Positions 24,407 through 33,307 of a stretch of 64,000 nt of DNA are shown piece after piece. The stretch lies in the NCBI RefSeq assembly GCF_041378895.1, contig NZ_CP144212.1:1411501-1475500 (forward strand), given 5' to 3'. Numbering within the stretch: position 1 is the first letter of the stretch; every line of letters starts with the position of its first letter. The stretch is from Dechloromonas sp. ZY10 (GTDB lineage Bacteria > Pseudomonadota > Gammaproteobacteria > Burkholderiales > Rhodocyclaceae). The notes beneath the pieces were generated by a model that did not search any database, was not told the DNA's origin, and saw only the letters and a list, made by a program, of their open reading frames with translations. Both the position numbers and the translations under genes were made by a program.

Positions 24407-24967
24407 TTGGTCGATTGCGAAGCCAGCGCAGATGCAGTTGCGGCAACCGGCCTGGCGCCGGTCGTGGTGTTCTGCATCGGCAATCCGAGCCGGGGCGATG
24501 ACGCGCTTGGGCCGCATATCCACGGTCAACTGGAGAATTGGCTGAAAACCGCCGGGCTGGATGCGACGGTAGAACTGATTGAGGATTTCCAGCTGCAGAT
24601 CGAGCACGCAGTGGATTTGGCCGGGCGGCAACTGGCGATCTTTGTCGATGCCGGGGTGGAAACCCTGGCACCCGTGGTTTTTCGCCGCTTGGCTGCGTCG
24701 ACCGTGGCAACTCACTCCACCCATGCCCTGCCGCCGGAAAGCGTGCTGCAGGTGGCCTTGCAGATGGGCGTGCCACTGCCGCCGGCCTATGTGCTCTGCG
24801 TGCGCGGCGAGAGCTTTGCCTTGGGTGAGCCCTTGAGTCCGGCGGCACGCAGTTCTGCGGCGGCGGCACTGGGCTTGCTGCAGGATTTGCTGGGTGCCGC
24901 CGAGGGAGGCCAGGGGGTAGCGGATCGGGCAGCGAGGCTGGCCGGCAGCGGCGACCCGGGCGTATAA
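24407..24967 (+). CDS. hoxW: Hydrogenase maturation endopeptidase HoxW
   Basis: A HyaD/HybD-type protease that trims the HoxH C-terminus after nickel insertion. It has FCIGNPSRGDDALGP (family GxGNxxxxDD), with the first Asp/Glu-type nickel-sensing residue in this loop. FVDAGVETL supplies the second acidic residue, and STHALPPESVLQVA supplies the conserved His region. The N-terminus is uncertain: the longest sensible start is TTG at 24407 (186 aa), but a GTG just before FCIGNP would match the usual family length better. The last gene of the hox operon, its stop codon overlaps the -10 hexamer of the next operon. Confidence 0.85.
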   Translation: MVDCEASADAVAATGLAPVVVFCIGNPSRGDDALGPHIHGQLENWLKTAGLDATVELIEDFQLQIEHAVDLAGRQLAIFVDAGVETLAPVVFRRLAASTVATHSTHALPPESVLQVALQMGVPLPPAYVLCVRGESFALGEPLSPAARSSAAAALGLLQDLLGAAEGGQGVADRAARLAGSGDPGV

Positions 24968-24968
24968 T
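24963..24968 (+). promoter_or_regulatory. -10 hexamer TATAAT before the HlyD-ABC operon
   Basis: A perfect TATAAT overlaps the hoxW stop codon and lies 11 bp upstream of the 20-bp operator. No convincing -35 hexamer is seen, which suggests an activator or a weak promoter. Confidence 0.55.
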
Positions 24969-24978
24969 TCGCTGGTAA

Positions 24979-24998
24979 TACTGACTTTTGAGTCAGTA
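24979..24998. promoter_or_regulatory. Operator-type palindrome before the HlyD-ABC operon
   Basis: TACTGACT-TTTG-AGTCAGTA has perfect 8-bp arms and a 4-bp spacer. It lies just after the -10 and 14 bp before the HlyD start. This geometry is typical of TetR-family repressor sites, and efflux operons of this type usually carry one. No regulator gene is adjacent. Confidence 0.7.
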
Positions 24999-25012
24999 AA
25001 GGCGGGTGCAGA

Positions 25013-25990
25013 ATGAAAAAGATCAAAAACATCGTGGCCGGGGTGGCTTTGCTCCTCGGTGTAGCCAGCGTCGGCTACGTTTTCTGGCAACGTCAGGCGG
25101 CGGCTCTGCCGCCCGGGCTGACCAGTGCCAACGGGCGGCTGGAAGCGACCGAGGTCGATGTCGCCAGCAAGATTCCCGGGCGGATTGCGGCGGTGATGCC
25201 GCGCGAAGGCGACTGGGTCGAGGCCGGGACAGTGGTTGCCCGACTGGTTGCCGACGAACTGCGTGCCCAGTTGCGGGCGGCCGAAGCCAGCGTGGTCCAG
25301 GCCGAGCGAGCGGTCGATCAGGGCCGTGCCGGGGTGCGCAAATCGCGCGCCGACCTGCAGCTTGCCGACAAGACCCTGCAGCGCTCTGAAGAACTGGTCG
25401 GGCGCGGCTTCATCTCGCGCAACAAGCTCGACAGCGACCAGAGCGGCATGGAAGGCGCGATGGCCGGCATGGCCCAGGCGCAGGGCCGGGTCGCCGAAGC
25501 CGGTGCGGCGGTGGCGGCGGCACGGGCGCGGGTCGAGGTGCTGCAGGCCAATCTGCGCGACAGCGAACTGCTGGCACCGGTCTCCGGCCGCGTACTCTAC
25601 CGCCTGGCCGAGCCGGGCGAAGTGCTGGCGGCCGGCGGCAAGGTGCTGACCCTGCTCGATCTGAGCGAAATGCATCTGACAGTCTTTCTGCCGACGGCGC
25701 TGGCCGGGCAGGTGGCGCTCGGCAGCGAGGCGCGGGTCGTGCTCGACGCCTTGCCGCAGCAGCCGCTGCCGGCGACGGTCAGTTTCGTCGCGGCCAAGGC
25801 GCAGTTTACGCCGCGCGAGGTCGAGACCCGCAGCGAACGCGAGAAACTGATGTTCCGGGTCAAGGTCCGGGTCGATCCGGACTGGCTGGCGGCGCACCGC
25901 GATCTGGCCAAGAGCGGCATGCCTGGCGTCGCCTATCTCAAGCTGGCCGCTGCCGCACCCTGGCCGGCGGCGCTGGCGGTGGCGCGCTGA
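25013..25990 (+). CDS. HlyD/YhiI-family periplasmic adaptor protein
   Basis: A 325-residue membrane fusion protein. An N-terminal anchor (about 7-25) is followed by the split biotinyl-lipoyl domain ([22 protein letters not shown] and [20 protein letters not shown]). Between them lies a long Ala/Gln-rich coiled-coil hairpin (about 75-185), then a beta-barrel region with [15 protein letters not shown]. It is the first gene of a three-gene operon matching the YhiI-RbbA-YhhJ arrangement and would link the inner-membrane ABC exporter to an outer-membrane channel. Confidence 0.85.
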   Translation: MKKIKNIVAGVALLLGVASVGYVFWQRQAAALPPGLTSANGRLEATEVDVASKIPGRIAAVMPREGDWVEAGTVVARLVADELRAQLRAAEASVVQAERAVDQGRAGVRKSRADLQLADKTLQRSEELVGRGFISRNKLDSDQSGMEGAMAGMAQAQGRVAEAGAAVAAARARVEVLQANLRDSELLAPVSGRVLYRLAEPGEVLAAGGKVLTLLDLSEMHLTVFLPTALAGQVALGSEARVVLDALPQQPLPATVSFVAAKAQFTPREVETRSEREKLMFRVKVRVDPDWLAAHRDLAKSGMPGVAYLKLAAAAPWPAALAVAR

Positions 25991-25997
25991 GGCGGGT

Positions 25998-28754
25998 ATG
26001 AGCGCCGAGGCAGCGGTGCTGGCGCGGCTGAGCGGCGTCCGCCTGGAATACGGCGCGGTGCAGGCGCTGGCCGAGCTTGAGTTGAGCCTGCCGGCGGGGT
26101 GCATGGTCGGGCTGATCGGCCCGGATGGTGTCGGCAAATCCTCGTTGCTGGCCTTGCTTGCCGGTGCCCGGCGGATTCAGCATGGGACGGTCGAAGTGCT
26201 CGGCGGCCATCTGGCCGATCCGGCTTTTCGCGCCGCGATCCAGCCGCGTATCGCCTACATGCCGCAAGGGCTGGGCAAGAATCTCTATCCGACCCTGTCG
26301 GTCAATGAAAACCTGCATTTTTTCGGCCGCCTGTTCGGCCAGGCTGCCGCCGAGCGGCAGGTACGCATCGCCGAATTGCTTGCCGCAACCGGCTTGACGC
26401 CGTTCGCCGAACGGCCGGCTGGGCAGCTTTCGGGCGGGATGAAGCAGAAGCTGGGCCTGTGTTGTGCATTGATCCACGACCCCGACCTGCTGATTCTCGA
26501 TGAGCCGACCACCGGCGTCGATCCGCTGTCGCGGCGCCAGTTCTGGGAACTGATCGCACGCATTCGCGAGCGGCGGCCGGGAATGAGCGTGCTGGTCGCC
26601 ACCGCGTACATGGAAGAGGCCGAACGCTTCGACTGGCTGGTGGCGATGGATGCCGGCCGCGTGCTTGGCTGCGGGACGCCGGCCGAGTTGCGGGTGCGCA
26701 CCGGCCGCGACAACCTCGATGCGGCCTTCATCGAGTTGCTGCCGGCAGCCCGCCGCCAGGCGCACCGGGCGCTCAGCATTCCGCCGCGTGCGGCTGGCGG
26801 CACCACCTGGGCGATCGAGGCAGAGGATCTGAGCCAGCGTTTCGGCGAATTCACCGCCGTCGATGGCGTCAGCTTCCGCATCGCCCAGGGCGAGATTTTT
26901 GGCTTTCTCGGCTCGAACGGCTGCGGCAAGACGACCACCATGAAAATGCTGACCGGCTTGTTGCCGCCGACCGCCGGCAGCGCCCGCCTGTTCGGCCAGC
27001 CGGTTGCTGCCGGCGATCTCGCCACCCGGCGCCAGGTCGGCTACATGTCGCAGGCTTTTTCGCTCTACGGCGAGTTGACCGTGTTCGCCAACCTCGACCT
27101 GCATGCCCGCCTGTTCGCCTTGCCGGCGGCGCAGCGGCAGGCGCGGATTGGCGGGTTGATGCAGCGCTTCGGCCTCGACGAATACGCCGACCAGCCGGCC
27201 GCCGAGTTGCCGCTGGGGATCCGCCAGCGCCTCTCGCTGGCGGTGGCGGTGGTGCATGAACCCCGGCTGCTGATCCTCGACGAGCCGACATCCGGCGTCG
27301 ACCCGGTGGCCCGCGACCAGTTCTGGGAGTTGCTGATCGAGTTGTCGCGCGGGCAGGGGGTGACGATCTTCATCTCGACCCACTTCATGAACGAGGCCGA
27401 GCGTTGCGATCGGATTTCCTTGATGCACGCCGGCCGCGTCCTCGCCTGCGATACGCCGCAGGGGCTGCGTGCCGGGCAGGGGGCGGCGACGCTCGAAGCG
27501 GCCTTTATCGCTTATCTGGAGGCAGCAAACAGTGGTCGCAGCGATCTGGTCACGGTCGACGGCGAAAAAACCGAAAAATCGCCTTCCCCGCCGGTCGACC
27601 GTGAGGCTCCGTCTCACGCCGCTCCAGGCGGCTTCAGCCTGCGCCGCCTGCTCGCCTACGCCGGGCGGGAGTGGCTGGAATTGCGCCGCGACCGAATCCG
27701 CCTGGCCTTTGCCTTGCTTGGCTCGCTGTTGATGATGTTCGTGCTTGGCTACGGTTTGAGTTTCGATGTCGAAGGCCTGCGCTTTGCCGTGCTTGATCGC
27801 GACCAGACGCCGGCCAGCCGCGACTACATTGCCCACCTCGGCGGCACCCGTTACTTTGTCGAGCAGCCGCCGCTGCACGACGCCGGCGAACTGGAGCGGC
27901 AGTTGCAGAGCGGGCGGATTGCGCTGGCGATTGAAATTCCCGAAAACTATGGGCGCGAACTGGGACGCGGCCGCAGCGTCGAGCTTGCCGCCTTTGTCGA
28001 TGGCGCCATGCCTTTCCGCGGCGAGACCGTCCGTGGCTACGTCGAAGGCCTGCATCGCGACTATCTTGCCCGGCGCCAGCTGGAAAGCCGTGGCGAAGCG
28101 CCCGCGCCAGCGTTCAGCCTGGTCAGCCGCTACCGTTACAACCAGGACTTCAAGAGCATCTACGCGATGGTGCCGGCGGTGATTCCGCTGTTGCTGCTGC
28201 TGATTCCCGCGATCCTGATGGCGCTCGGCGTGGTCCGCGAAAAGGAGCTGGGCTCGATCACCAACCTGTATGTGACGCCGGTCAGCCGCCTCGAATTCCT
28301 GCTCGGCAAGCAATTGCCCTACATCGGCCTGAGTCTGGCCAGCTATGCGCTGATGCTGGCCGAGGCGGTCTGGCTGTTCGCGGTGCCGGTCAAGGGCAGC
28401 CTGGCGGCGATGTCGCTCGGCGCGCTGCTGTACGTCGCGGCAACCACCGGGTTGGGGCTGCTGATGTCCAACTTCACGCGGACGCAGATTGCCGCGCTGT
28501 TCGGGACCGCGATCGTGACCATGCTGCCGACTATCCAGTTTTCCGGCCTGACCTCGCCGGTCGAGTCCTTGCAGGGGGCCAGCTACTGGATCGGTCAGTT
28601 TTACCCGGCAACCTACTTCATCCTGATCTGTCGCGGTGCCTTCACCAAGGGCCTGGGCTTTGCCGAACTGTGGCCGGCACTGCTGGCGCTGGCCGCCTTC
28701 GCGCCGGTGCTGACGGCGGTCAACGTTGCCTTGCTGCGGAAACAGGAGGATTGA
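25998..28754 (+). CDS. RbbA-like tandem ABC ATPase fused to ABC-2 permease
   Basis: A 918-residue fusion. ATPase 1 (about 5-235) has Walker [10 protein letters not shown], signature LSGGMKQK and Walker [11 protein letters not shown]. ATPase 2 (about 270-510) has Walker [10 protein letters not shown], an altered signature LPLGIRQR (no SGG) and Walker [11 protein letters not shown]. The C-terminal ABC-2 permease (about 540-918) begins with a membrane anchor and has a soluble loop and a final bundle of spans. The linker, about residues 517-537 (VTVDG ... PPVDREA), is encoded by a 55-bp copy of the dispersed palindromic element read in frame. Probably an exporter of a drug-like or hydrophobic compound with the YhhJ-like partner. 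Confidence 0.85.
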   Translation: MSAEAAVLARLSGVRLEYGAVQALAELELSLPAGCMVGLIGPDGVGKSSLLALLAGARRIQHGTVEVLGGHLADPAFRAAIQPRIAYMPQGLGKNLYPTLSVNENLHFFGRLFGQAAAERQVRIAELLAATGLTPFAERPAGQLSGGMKQKLGLCCALIHDPDLLILDEPTTGVDPLSRRQFWELIARIRERRPGMSVLVATAYMEEAERFDWLVAMDAGRVLGCGTPAELRVRTGRDNLDAAFIELLPAARRQAHRALSIPPRAAGGTTWAIEAEDLSQRFGEFTAVDGVSFRIAQGEIFGFLGSNGCGKTTTMKMLTGLLPPTAGSARLFGQPVAAGDLATRRQVGYMSQAFSLYGELTVFANLDLHARLFALPAAQRQARIGGLMQRFGLDEYADQPAAELPLGIRQRLSLAVAVVHEPRLLILDEPTSGVDPVARDQFWELLIELSRGQGVTIFISTHFMNEAERCDRISLMHAGRVLACDTPQGLRAGQGAATLEAAFIAYLEAANSGRSDLVTVDGEKTEKSPSPPVDREAPSHAAPGGFSLRRLLAYAGREWLELRRDRIRLAFALLGSLLMMFVLGYGLSFDVEGLRFAVLDRDQTPASRDYIAHLGGTRYFVEQPPLHDAGELERQLQSGRIALAIEIPENYGRELGRGRSVELAAFVDGAMPFRGETVRGYVEGLHRDYLARRQLESRGEAPAPAFSLVSRYRYNQDFKSIYAMVPAVIPLLLLLIPAILMALGVVREKELGSITNLYVTPVSRLEFLLGKQLPYIGLSLASYALMLAEAVWLFAVPVKGSLAAMSLGALLYVAATTGLGLLMSNFTRTQIAALFGTAIVTMLPTIQFSGLTSPVESLQGASYWIGQFYPATYFILICRGAFTKGLGFAELWPALLALAAFAPVLTAVNVALLRKQED
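27550..27604. repeat. In-frame GGTCGACC element in the RbbA-like linker
   Basis: TCACGGTCGAC at 27550-27560 and GGTCGACCGTGA at 27593-27604 are inverted copies enclosing an A-rich then C-rich spacer. The open reading frame passes through it, exactly between the second ATPase and the permease domain. Confidence 0.75.
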
Positions 28755-28756
28755 GG

Positions 28757-29887
28757 ATGCGCTTCTCGCTGGCTCAGGTCTATCGTCTGGGGATCAAGGA
28801 ACTGCGCAGCCTGGCGGCCGACAAGGTGTTGCTGGCGCTGATCTGCTGGGCGTTCAGCGGGGCGATCTACGAGGCTGCAACCGGGGTTTCGCAGCAATTG
28901 CATCTGGCGCCGGTAGCGATTGTCGATGCCGACGTTTCGCCGCTGTCGACGCGCCTGGCGGCAGCCCTCTATCCCCCGTATTTCCAGGTGCCGCAGAGCA
29001 TTTCGCCGGAGCAGATGGATCCGGCGCTGGATCAGGGCCTGTACGCCTTCGTGCTGGTGATTCCGGCCAATTTCCAGCGTGACCTGAGCGCCGGGCGACG
29101 GCCGGAAATTCAGCTGAATATCGATGCCACGGTGGTCAGCCAAGCCTTTATCGGGGCCGGCTACATCAAGCAGATCGTTGCTGGCGAGGTCGCCCACTAC
29201 CTGCAGGGCGATGCCGCCGCCGCACCCGACGCAATCCGTCTGGCGACGCGGGTACGCTTCAACCCCAATCTCACCGGCGTGTGGTTCGGCGGGGTGATGG
29301 AGGCGATCAACAACGTCACCATGCTGACCATCATCTTGGTCGGCGCCGCCTTCGTCCGCGAGCGCGAGCACGGGACGCTGGAACACCTCTTGGTGATGCC
29401 GCTGCGTCCGGCCGAAATCATGCTGGCCAAAATCTGGGCCAACGGGCTGGCAGTGCTGCTCGGGGTCGCCTTCGCGCTCAAGGTGGTGGTGCAGCAACTG
29501 CTGGAGGTGCCGCTGGCCGGGTCGCTGGCGCTGTTCCTGCTGGCGGCGGCTGGCTACCTGTTTGCCGCCGCGTCGATCGGCATCTTTCTCGCGACGCTGG
29601 CCCGCTCGATGCCGCAGCTGGGCCTGCTGATCATTATCGTGATTGTTCCGCTGCAGCTGCTCTCGGGCGGCGTGACGCCGCAGGAAAGCATGCCCGAGGC
29701 GGTGCGCTGGGTGATGGCGGCGACTCCGACCACCTATTTCGTCCGCCTGGCGCAAGGCATTCTTTACCGGGGGGCCGGCCTCGACGTGGTCTGGCGCGAC
29801 CTGCTGCTGATGCTGACCGTCGGCGGTGGCTTCTTTGCCGTCGCCTTGTTGCGCTTCCGCAAGTCGGTAGCGCAGAGTCTGAATTGA
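28757..29887 (+). CDS. ABC-2 type permease, YhhJ-like
   Basis: A 376-residue ABC-2 membrane subunit. It has an N-terminal span (about 20-42), a long extracytoplasmic region to about 175, then five spans, with the family block AFVREREHGTLEHLLVMPLRPAEIMLAK and the re-entrant GVTPQESMPEAVRWVM. GAGGATTGAGG precedes the ATG, two bases after the preceding stop codon. It probably forms a heterodimeric channel with the permease half of the RbbA-like protein. Confidence 0.85.
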   Translation: MRFSLAQVYRLGIKELRSLAADKVLLALICWAFSGAIYEAATGVSQQLHLAPVAIVDADVSPLSTRLAAALYPPYFQVPQSISPEQMDPALDQGLYAFVLVIPANFQRDLSAGRRPEIQLNIDATVVSQAFIGAGYIKQIVAGEVAHYLQGDAAAAPDAIRLATRVRFNPNLTGVWFGGVMEAINNVTMLTIILVGAAFVREREHGTLEHLLVMPLRPAEIMLAKIWANGLAVLLGVAFALKVVVQQLLEVPLAGSLALFLLAAAGYLFAAASIGIFLATLARSMPQLGLLIIIVIVPLQLLSGGVTPQESMPEAVRWVMAATPTTYFVRLAQGILYRGAGLDVVWRDLLLMLTVGGGFFAVALLRFRKSVAQSLN

Positions 29888-29940
29888 TTTTCATCATGGG
29901 CAGCAGCGAGGTCGCTGTTTAAGCTGCATCCCCGTGTCTG

Positions 29941-29960
29941 CCGCTTTCGGCAGAAAGCGG
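29941..29960 (+). promoter_or_regulatory. Hairpin overlapping the ribosome site of the next gene
   Basis: CCGCTTTC-GGCA-GAAAGCGG is a perfect 8-bp stem with a tetraloop. Its last two G residues are part of the GGAG (29959-29962) that serves the ATG at 29968, so folding could limit translation initiation. Confidence 0.5.
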
Positions 29961-29967
29961 AGTTGAC

Positions 29968-30687
29968 ATGCATTTCCTCAGAAGCGTCTTGGCGGCGACC
30001 GCGGTCGCCGCATTTTTTCCCGCAGCTTCGCTCGCGCTGGCGGGCGAAAGCGCTGAACAGCATTTTGTCGCTTTGCAGACCGACGAACAGGCAGGCAAGC
30101 GTTTGCCGGGTCGCGAACTGGTGCTCGAAATCGACCTCGCCGCCAGCGATGTCGAGCGGCAGGAAGAGGGTAGCCGGCATCGCCTGCATTACCGGATGGC
30201 CGCCAACCAGGTGGCCGAGGGCTGGAGCTGGCAGCCGCAGGCCAACCCGGCGCAGGAAGATTATTACCGCTACAAGTTCCTGCCCCTGCAGTCGTTGACC
30301 GTGGAGCGCGGCGAATACACCCACGAAGACAAGATCGGCGAGGCCCAGCAGATGCGCATCGTCTGGCGCTACGACTATTTCCTGGCTTTCGACAACCTCT
30401 ACGAGTTCTACCCGCGGCTGGTCGATGACGAAGCCGGTTTCGACGTCGAGTGGATGAGCCTGGCCGACGAGCGCGTCGGCTTGCGGGCCAAGGTCACGCT
30501 GGGCGAAACGCCGCTGTCGGAAAGTACGACTTTCTGGAAGGCGATTCATGCCCAGCCACGCGATCTGACCCTGAAAAAACGTTATTTCGTCGGCCAGTTG
30601 CAAGCACTGGAAGCTTTTGATCGGCAAAGTGGGGCGACCTTGTGCCGCATCGAGCGCGCTAGCAGTGGTCACTGCCGCCAGCCATAA
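29968..30687 (+). CDS. Exported hypothetical protein, 239 aa
   Basis: I do not recognise the family. Residues 1-25 are a Sec signal peptide, with cleavage probably after LALA. The mature part (about 214 residues) is mixed alpha/beta and rich in aromatic residues (HRLHYRM, DYYRYKFLPLQSL, IVWRYDYFLAFDNLYEFYP). It has two late cysteines (LCRIERASSGHC) that could form a disulfide. The start is fixed by GGAG at 29959-29962. It stands 80 bp after the ABC permease and may be transcribed with it or from its own promoter. A periplasmic role is likely. Confidence 0.7.
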   Translation: MHFLRSVLAATAVAAFFPAASLALAGESAEQHFVALQTDEQAGKRLPGRELVLEIDLAASDVERQEEGSRHRLHYRMAANQVAEGWSWQPQANPAQEDYYRYKFLPLQSLTVERGEYTHEDKIGEAQQMRIVWRYDYFLAFDNLYEFYPRLVDDEAGFDVEWMSLADERVGLRAKVTLGETPLSESTTFWKAIHAQPRDLTLKKRYFVGQLQALEAFDRQSGATLCRIERASSGHCRQP

Positions 30688-30705
30688 ATAGGCCAGCCGG
30701 CCAGT

Positions 30706-30730
30706 AAAAAGCCCGGCACCAGGCCGGGCT
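30706..30730 (-). terminator. Intrinsic terminator of the universal stress gene
   Basis: AGCCCGGC-ACCAG-GCCGGGCT forms an 8-bp stem, and on the minus strand it is followed by five T residues (AAAAA at 30706-30710 on the plus strand). Confidence 0.8.
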
Positions 30731-30749
30731 GCGATGGCAAGGGGATCGT

Positions 30750-31193
30750 TCAGCGATAGACGAGAACCGGAATCTTGGAGTGAGTGAGGACCTTGTTGGT
30801 CTCGCTGCCAAGCAAAAAGCCGCTAAAGCCGCGTCGACCGTGGGAAGCCATGAAAATCAGGTCGCATTCGGCCTTTTCGGCGGCTTCGATGATCGCTTCA
30901 TAAGGGATATCGCTGGTTGCCGAAACCGTGGCGCATGGCACGCCGGCTTCAGCGCACAGGCGGCTTACTTCGCCGAGATATTCGGCGGCCTGTTGCTCGG
31001 CCATTTCAGCGAATTTTTCGGGAGTGGTCGGATCGATCAATGCGCCTTCGCCAAAATAGGCAATCGGATATTCCGGCTTCGCGAAGAAGGCGGTGATCCG
31101 GGCACCGGCTTCGCGGGCAAAGGTAACCGCACGCTGGACCGTGGCTTGCGACAGTTCCGAGCCATCGGTAGGAACAAAGATATGCTTGAACAT
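30750..31193 (-). CDS. Universal stress protein (UspA family)
   Basis: A 147-residue cytoplasmic protein. It starts FKHIFVPTDGSELSQ and ends with the ATP-binding type motif MASHGRRGFSGFLLGSET (G-2x-G-9x-G-S). A perfect AGGAGG precedes the start at 31193; an upstream in-frame start lacks support. It is divergent from phaC, a common pairing of stress and carbon-storage genes. Confidence 0.9.
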   Translation of the reverse strand: MFKHIFVPTDGSELSQATVQRAVTFAREAGARITAFFAKPEYPIAYFGEGALIDPTTPEKFAEMAEQQAAEYLGEVSRLCAEAGVPCATVSATSDIPYEAIIEAAEKAECDLIFMASHGRRGFSGFLLGSETNKVLTHSKIPVLVYR

Positions 31194-31455
31194 GGTTTGC
31201 CTCCTTGGAAATCCTTGCCGGGCGGGGCTTTCGCGTCTTTTGCCCGAGTTCGTTTTCATGCTACGCCCAAGCGCTCGGGAAGGCAAACCCGAGGTAATCC
31301 GGCGCTCGGTTGATACCAGGAGATGGCCCGGTGCAGGCCGGCATCTGCGGAAAAATGCAAAGGCATTTGCGGCGGATCAAGTCTTGGCCGGCATTTAAGC
31401 TGCGAGTCGGGGGTAAGATGATCGCCATACCGTCGTCAATCAAGAGGTGAATTCG

Positions 31456-33201
31456 ATGTCCGGCAATCAAAATGCGTTCAAGGATCTCGATCTGGCTGGC
31501 CTGAGTACGCTGGAAAATATTGGCCAAGCGGTCGGCAAAAGCGTCGATCCCTTCGGTGTCACCACTTCGCTGGTCAATGCCTGGATGGCCTGGGCGCTGC
31601 ATCCGCAGGAACTGGCCCGGGCGGTCAGCGGTTTGTCGGGCGACCTGTTGGCCCTGCAGGCGCATGTCGCGCGGCGGGCGCTCGGCCTGCCCTCGCAGGA
31701 CGTGATCACGCCGAATGCCGACGACGCGCGTTTTTCGGCCCCGGTGTGGACCGACTCGGCAAGCTGGGACATCATCAAGGAGTGGTATCTCGCCTTTACT
31801 CACCGCTTGCAGGACATGTTTTTCGAAACGCCGGGACTCTCCGACAGGGAGCGGCGGCGGGCGGCTTTCTGGCTGCGCAAGTGGCTGAACATGGTCGCTC
31901 CGACCAACTTCTTCTGGCTCAATCCGGTGGCCATGCAGCGCTGTGTCGAGACCCATGGCGAAAGTCTGCGTCAGGGCTGGGAGAACTTCCAGCGCGACGT
32001 GCAGGCCAAGAATATCCTGATGGTCGAGCCGGATGCTTTCGAAGTCGGCAAGGAACTTGCGACGACGCCGGGCAAGGTGGTTTTCCGCAACCGCCTGGTC
32101 GAGTTGATCCACTATGCACCGACCACCGAAAAGGTCAGGGCGATGCCGATCGTGATCATCACGCCGTGGATCAACAAATTTTACATTCTCGATCTGACGG
32201 CCAAGAAAAGCCTGGTCAAGTACCTGACCGATCAGGGGTTTTCGGTATTCATCACCAGCTGGAAAAATCCCGATGCCGGTATGGCCGATGTCCGCTTCGA
32301 CGATTACCTGCTCGAAGGCGTCAACGAAGTGGTTGCCGCTGCCCGTGCATTTTGTCAGGTACCGCAGGTGCATCTGGTCGGCTACTGCATCGGCGGGACG
32401 CTGGTGACCACCTACATGGCCTGGGCCAACAAGCATTTTGCCGCCGATCAGGTGCCGGTCGCGCACTGGACCTTGTTTACCACGCTGACTGATTTCTCGC
32501 ATCCGGGCGACATCGATGTTTTCATCGATGAGGCCTGCATCGGTGCGCTTGAAGAGTCGATGGCCAAGAAGGGATACCTTGACGGCAGCGAAATGGCAAT
32601 GTCTTTCCGCATGCTGCGCTCCAATGGCCTGATCTGGCATTACTGGGTGCACAGCTATCTGCTTGGCGAGGCCTTGCCGCCTTTCGATGTGCTGTTCTGG
32701 AACATGGACACGACGCGCATGCCGCAGGCGATGCATTCCTTTTATCTGCGCGAAATGTATCTGCACAACAACCTGATCAAGCGCGACCGGCTGAGCATCG
32801 CCGGCGAACCGATCGACCTCGACCGGATCGTCCAGCCGCTTTATGCCGTGACTGCCGAAGACGATCACATCGCGCCGTGGAAGCAGTGTTACCGGATTCG
32901 CAAGTACATCAATGTCAGCGCTCCGGTGCGTTTTGTGCTGTCAACCTCGGGTCATATCCTCGGTATCGTCAATCCGCCCGCCAATCCTCCCAAGCGCGCT
33001 TACTGGATTGCCGAACCGGAGCGTAATGAGCATTGGGAGCACTGGCTTGACCGGGCCGACAAGAAAGCAGGAACCTGGTGGGAGGACTGGACCGGCTGGC
33101 TGGCCGAGCGGACCGGTGAACTGGTTCCGGCTTATCCGGCGGAAAGCGCGGGTTACCCGGCGCTGGCCGATGCTCCCGGCGAATATGTCCGCGAAAGATA
33201 G
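31456..33201 (+). CDS. phaC: Class I poly(3-hydroxyalkanoate) synthase
   Basis: A 581-residue PHA synthase that polymerises R-3-hydroxyacyl-CoA on storage granules. The N-terminal domain contains WLNPVAMQRCVETHGESLRQG and NFFWLNP. The alpha/beta-hydrolase core has the lipase-like box GYCIGG with nucleophile Cys311, the Asp region YAVTAEDDHIAPW and the His region STSGHILGIVNPP. The start at 31456 follows AGAGG; a GTG nine bases earlier is possible. No phaA, phaB or phasin gene is adjacent. The MaoC domain at 16031 could supply monomers from fatty acid breakdown. Confidence 0.93.
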   Translation: MSGNQNAFKDLDLAGLSTLENIGQAVGKSVDPFGVTTSLVNAWMAWALHPQELARAVSGLSGDLLALQAHVARRALGLPSQDVITPNADDARFSAPVWTDSASWDIIKEWYLAFTHRLQDMFFETPGLSDRERRRAAFWLRKWLNMVAPTNFFWLNPVAMQRCVETHGESLRQGWENFQRDVQAKNILMVEPDAFEVGKELATTPGKVVFRNRLVELIHYAPTTEKVRAMPIVIITPWINKFYILDLTAKKSLVKYLTDQGFSVFITSWKNPDAGMADVRFDDYLLEGVNEVVAAARAFCQVPQVHLVGYCIGGTLVTTYMAWANKHFAADQVPVAHWTLFTTLTDFSHPGDIDVFIDEACIGALEESMAKKGYLDGSEMAMSFRMLRSNGLIWHYWVHSYLLGEALPPFDVLFWNMDTTRMPQAMHSFYLREMYLHNNLIKRDRLSIAGEPIDLDRIVQPLYAVTAEDDHIAPWKQCYRIRKYINVSAPVRFVLSTSGHILGIVNPPANPPKRAYWIAEPERNEHWEHWLDRADKKAGTWWEDWTGWLAERTGELVPAYPAESAGYPALADAPGEYVRER

Positions 33202-33307
33202 CGCGGCGGCTTTTTTTACCGGCTGCCGCCGCTTTCCCACTGTTCCTTTGTCGCCCGAGTTGATAAATTAGCGCCTGCTTCAAAAAGGCGATTGGGAAAA
33301 TTCTGCT

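Noticed and set aside
23942-28313. Long minus-strand frames opposite hoxH, hoxW and the HlyD/RbbA-like genes
   Set aside because: They cross several convincing plus-strand genes and the operator region, and their His/Arg/Gln-rich composition is typical of antisense shadows.
33204-33235. Terminator after phaC
   Set aside because: GCGGCGGC and GCCGCCGC are complementary, but the T-run lies in the loop rather than after the stem, so it is not a canonical terminator.
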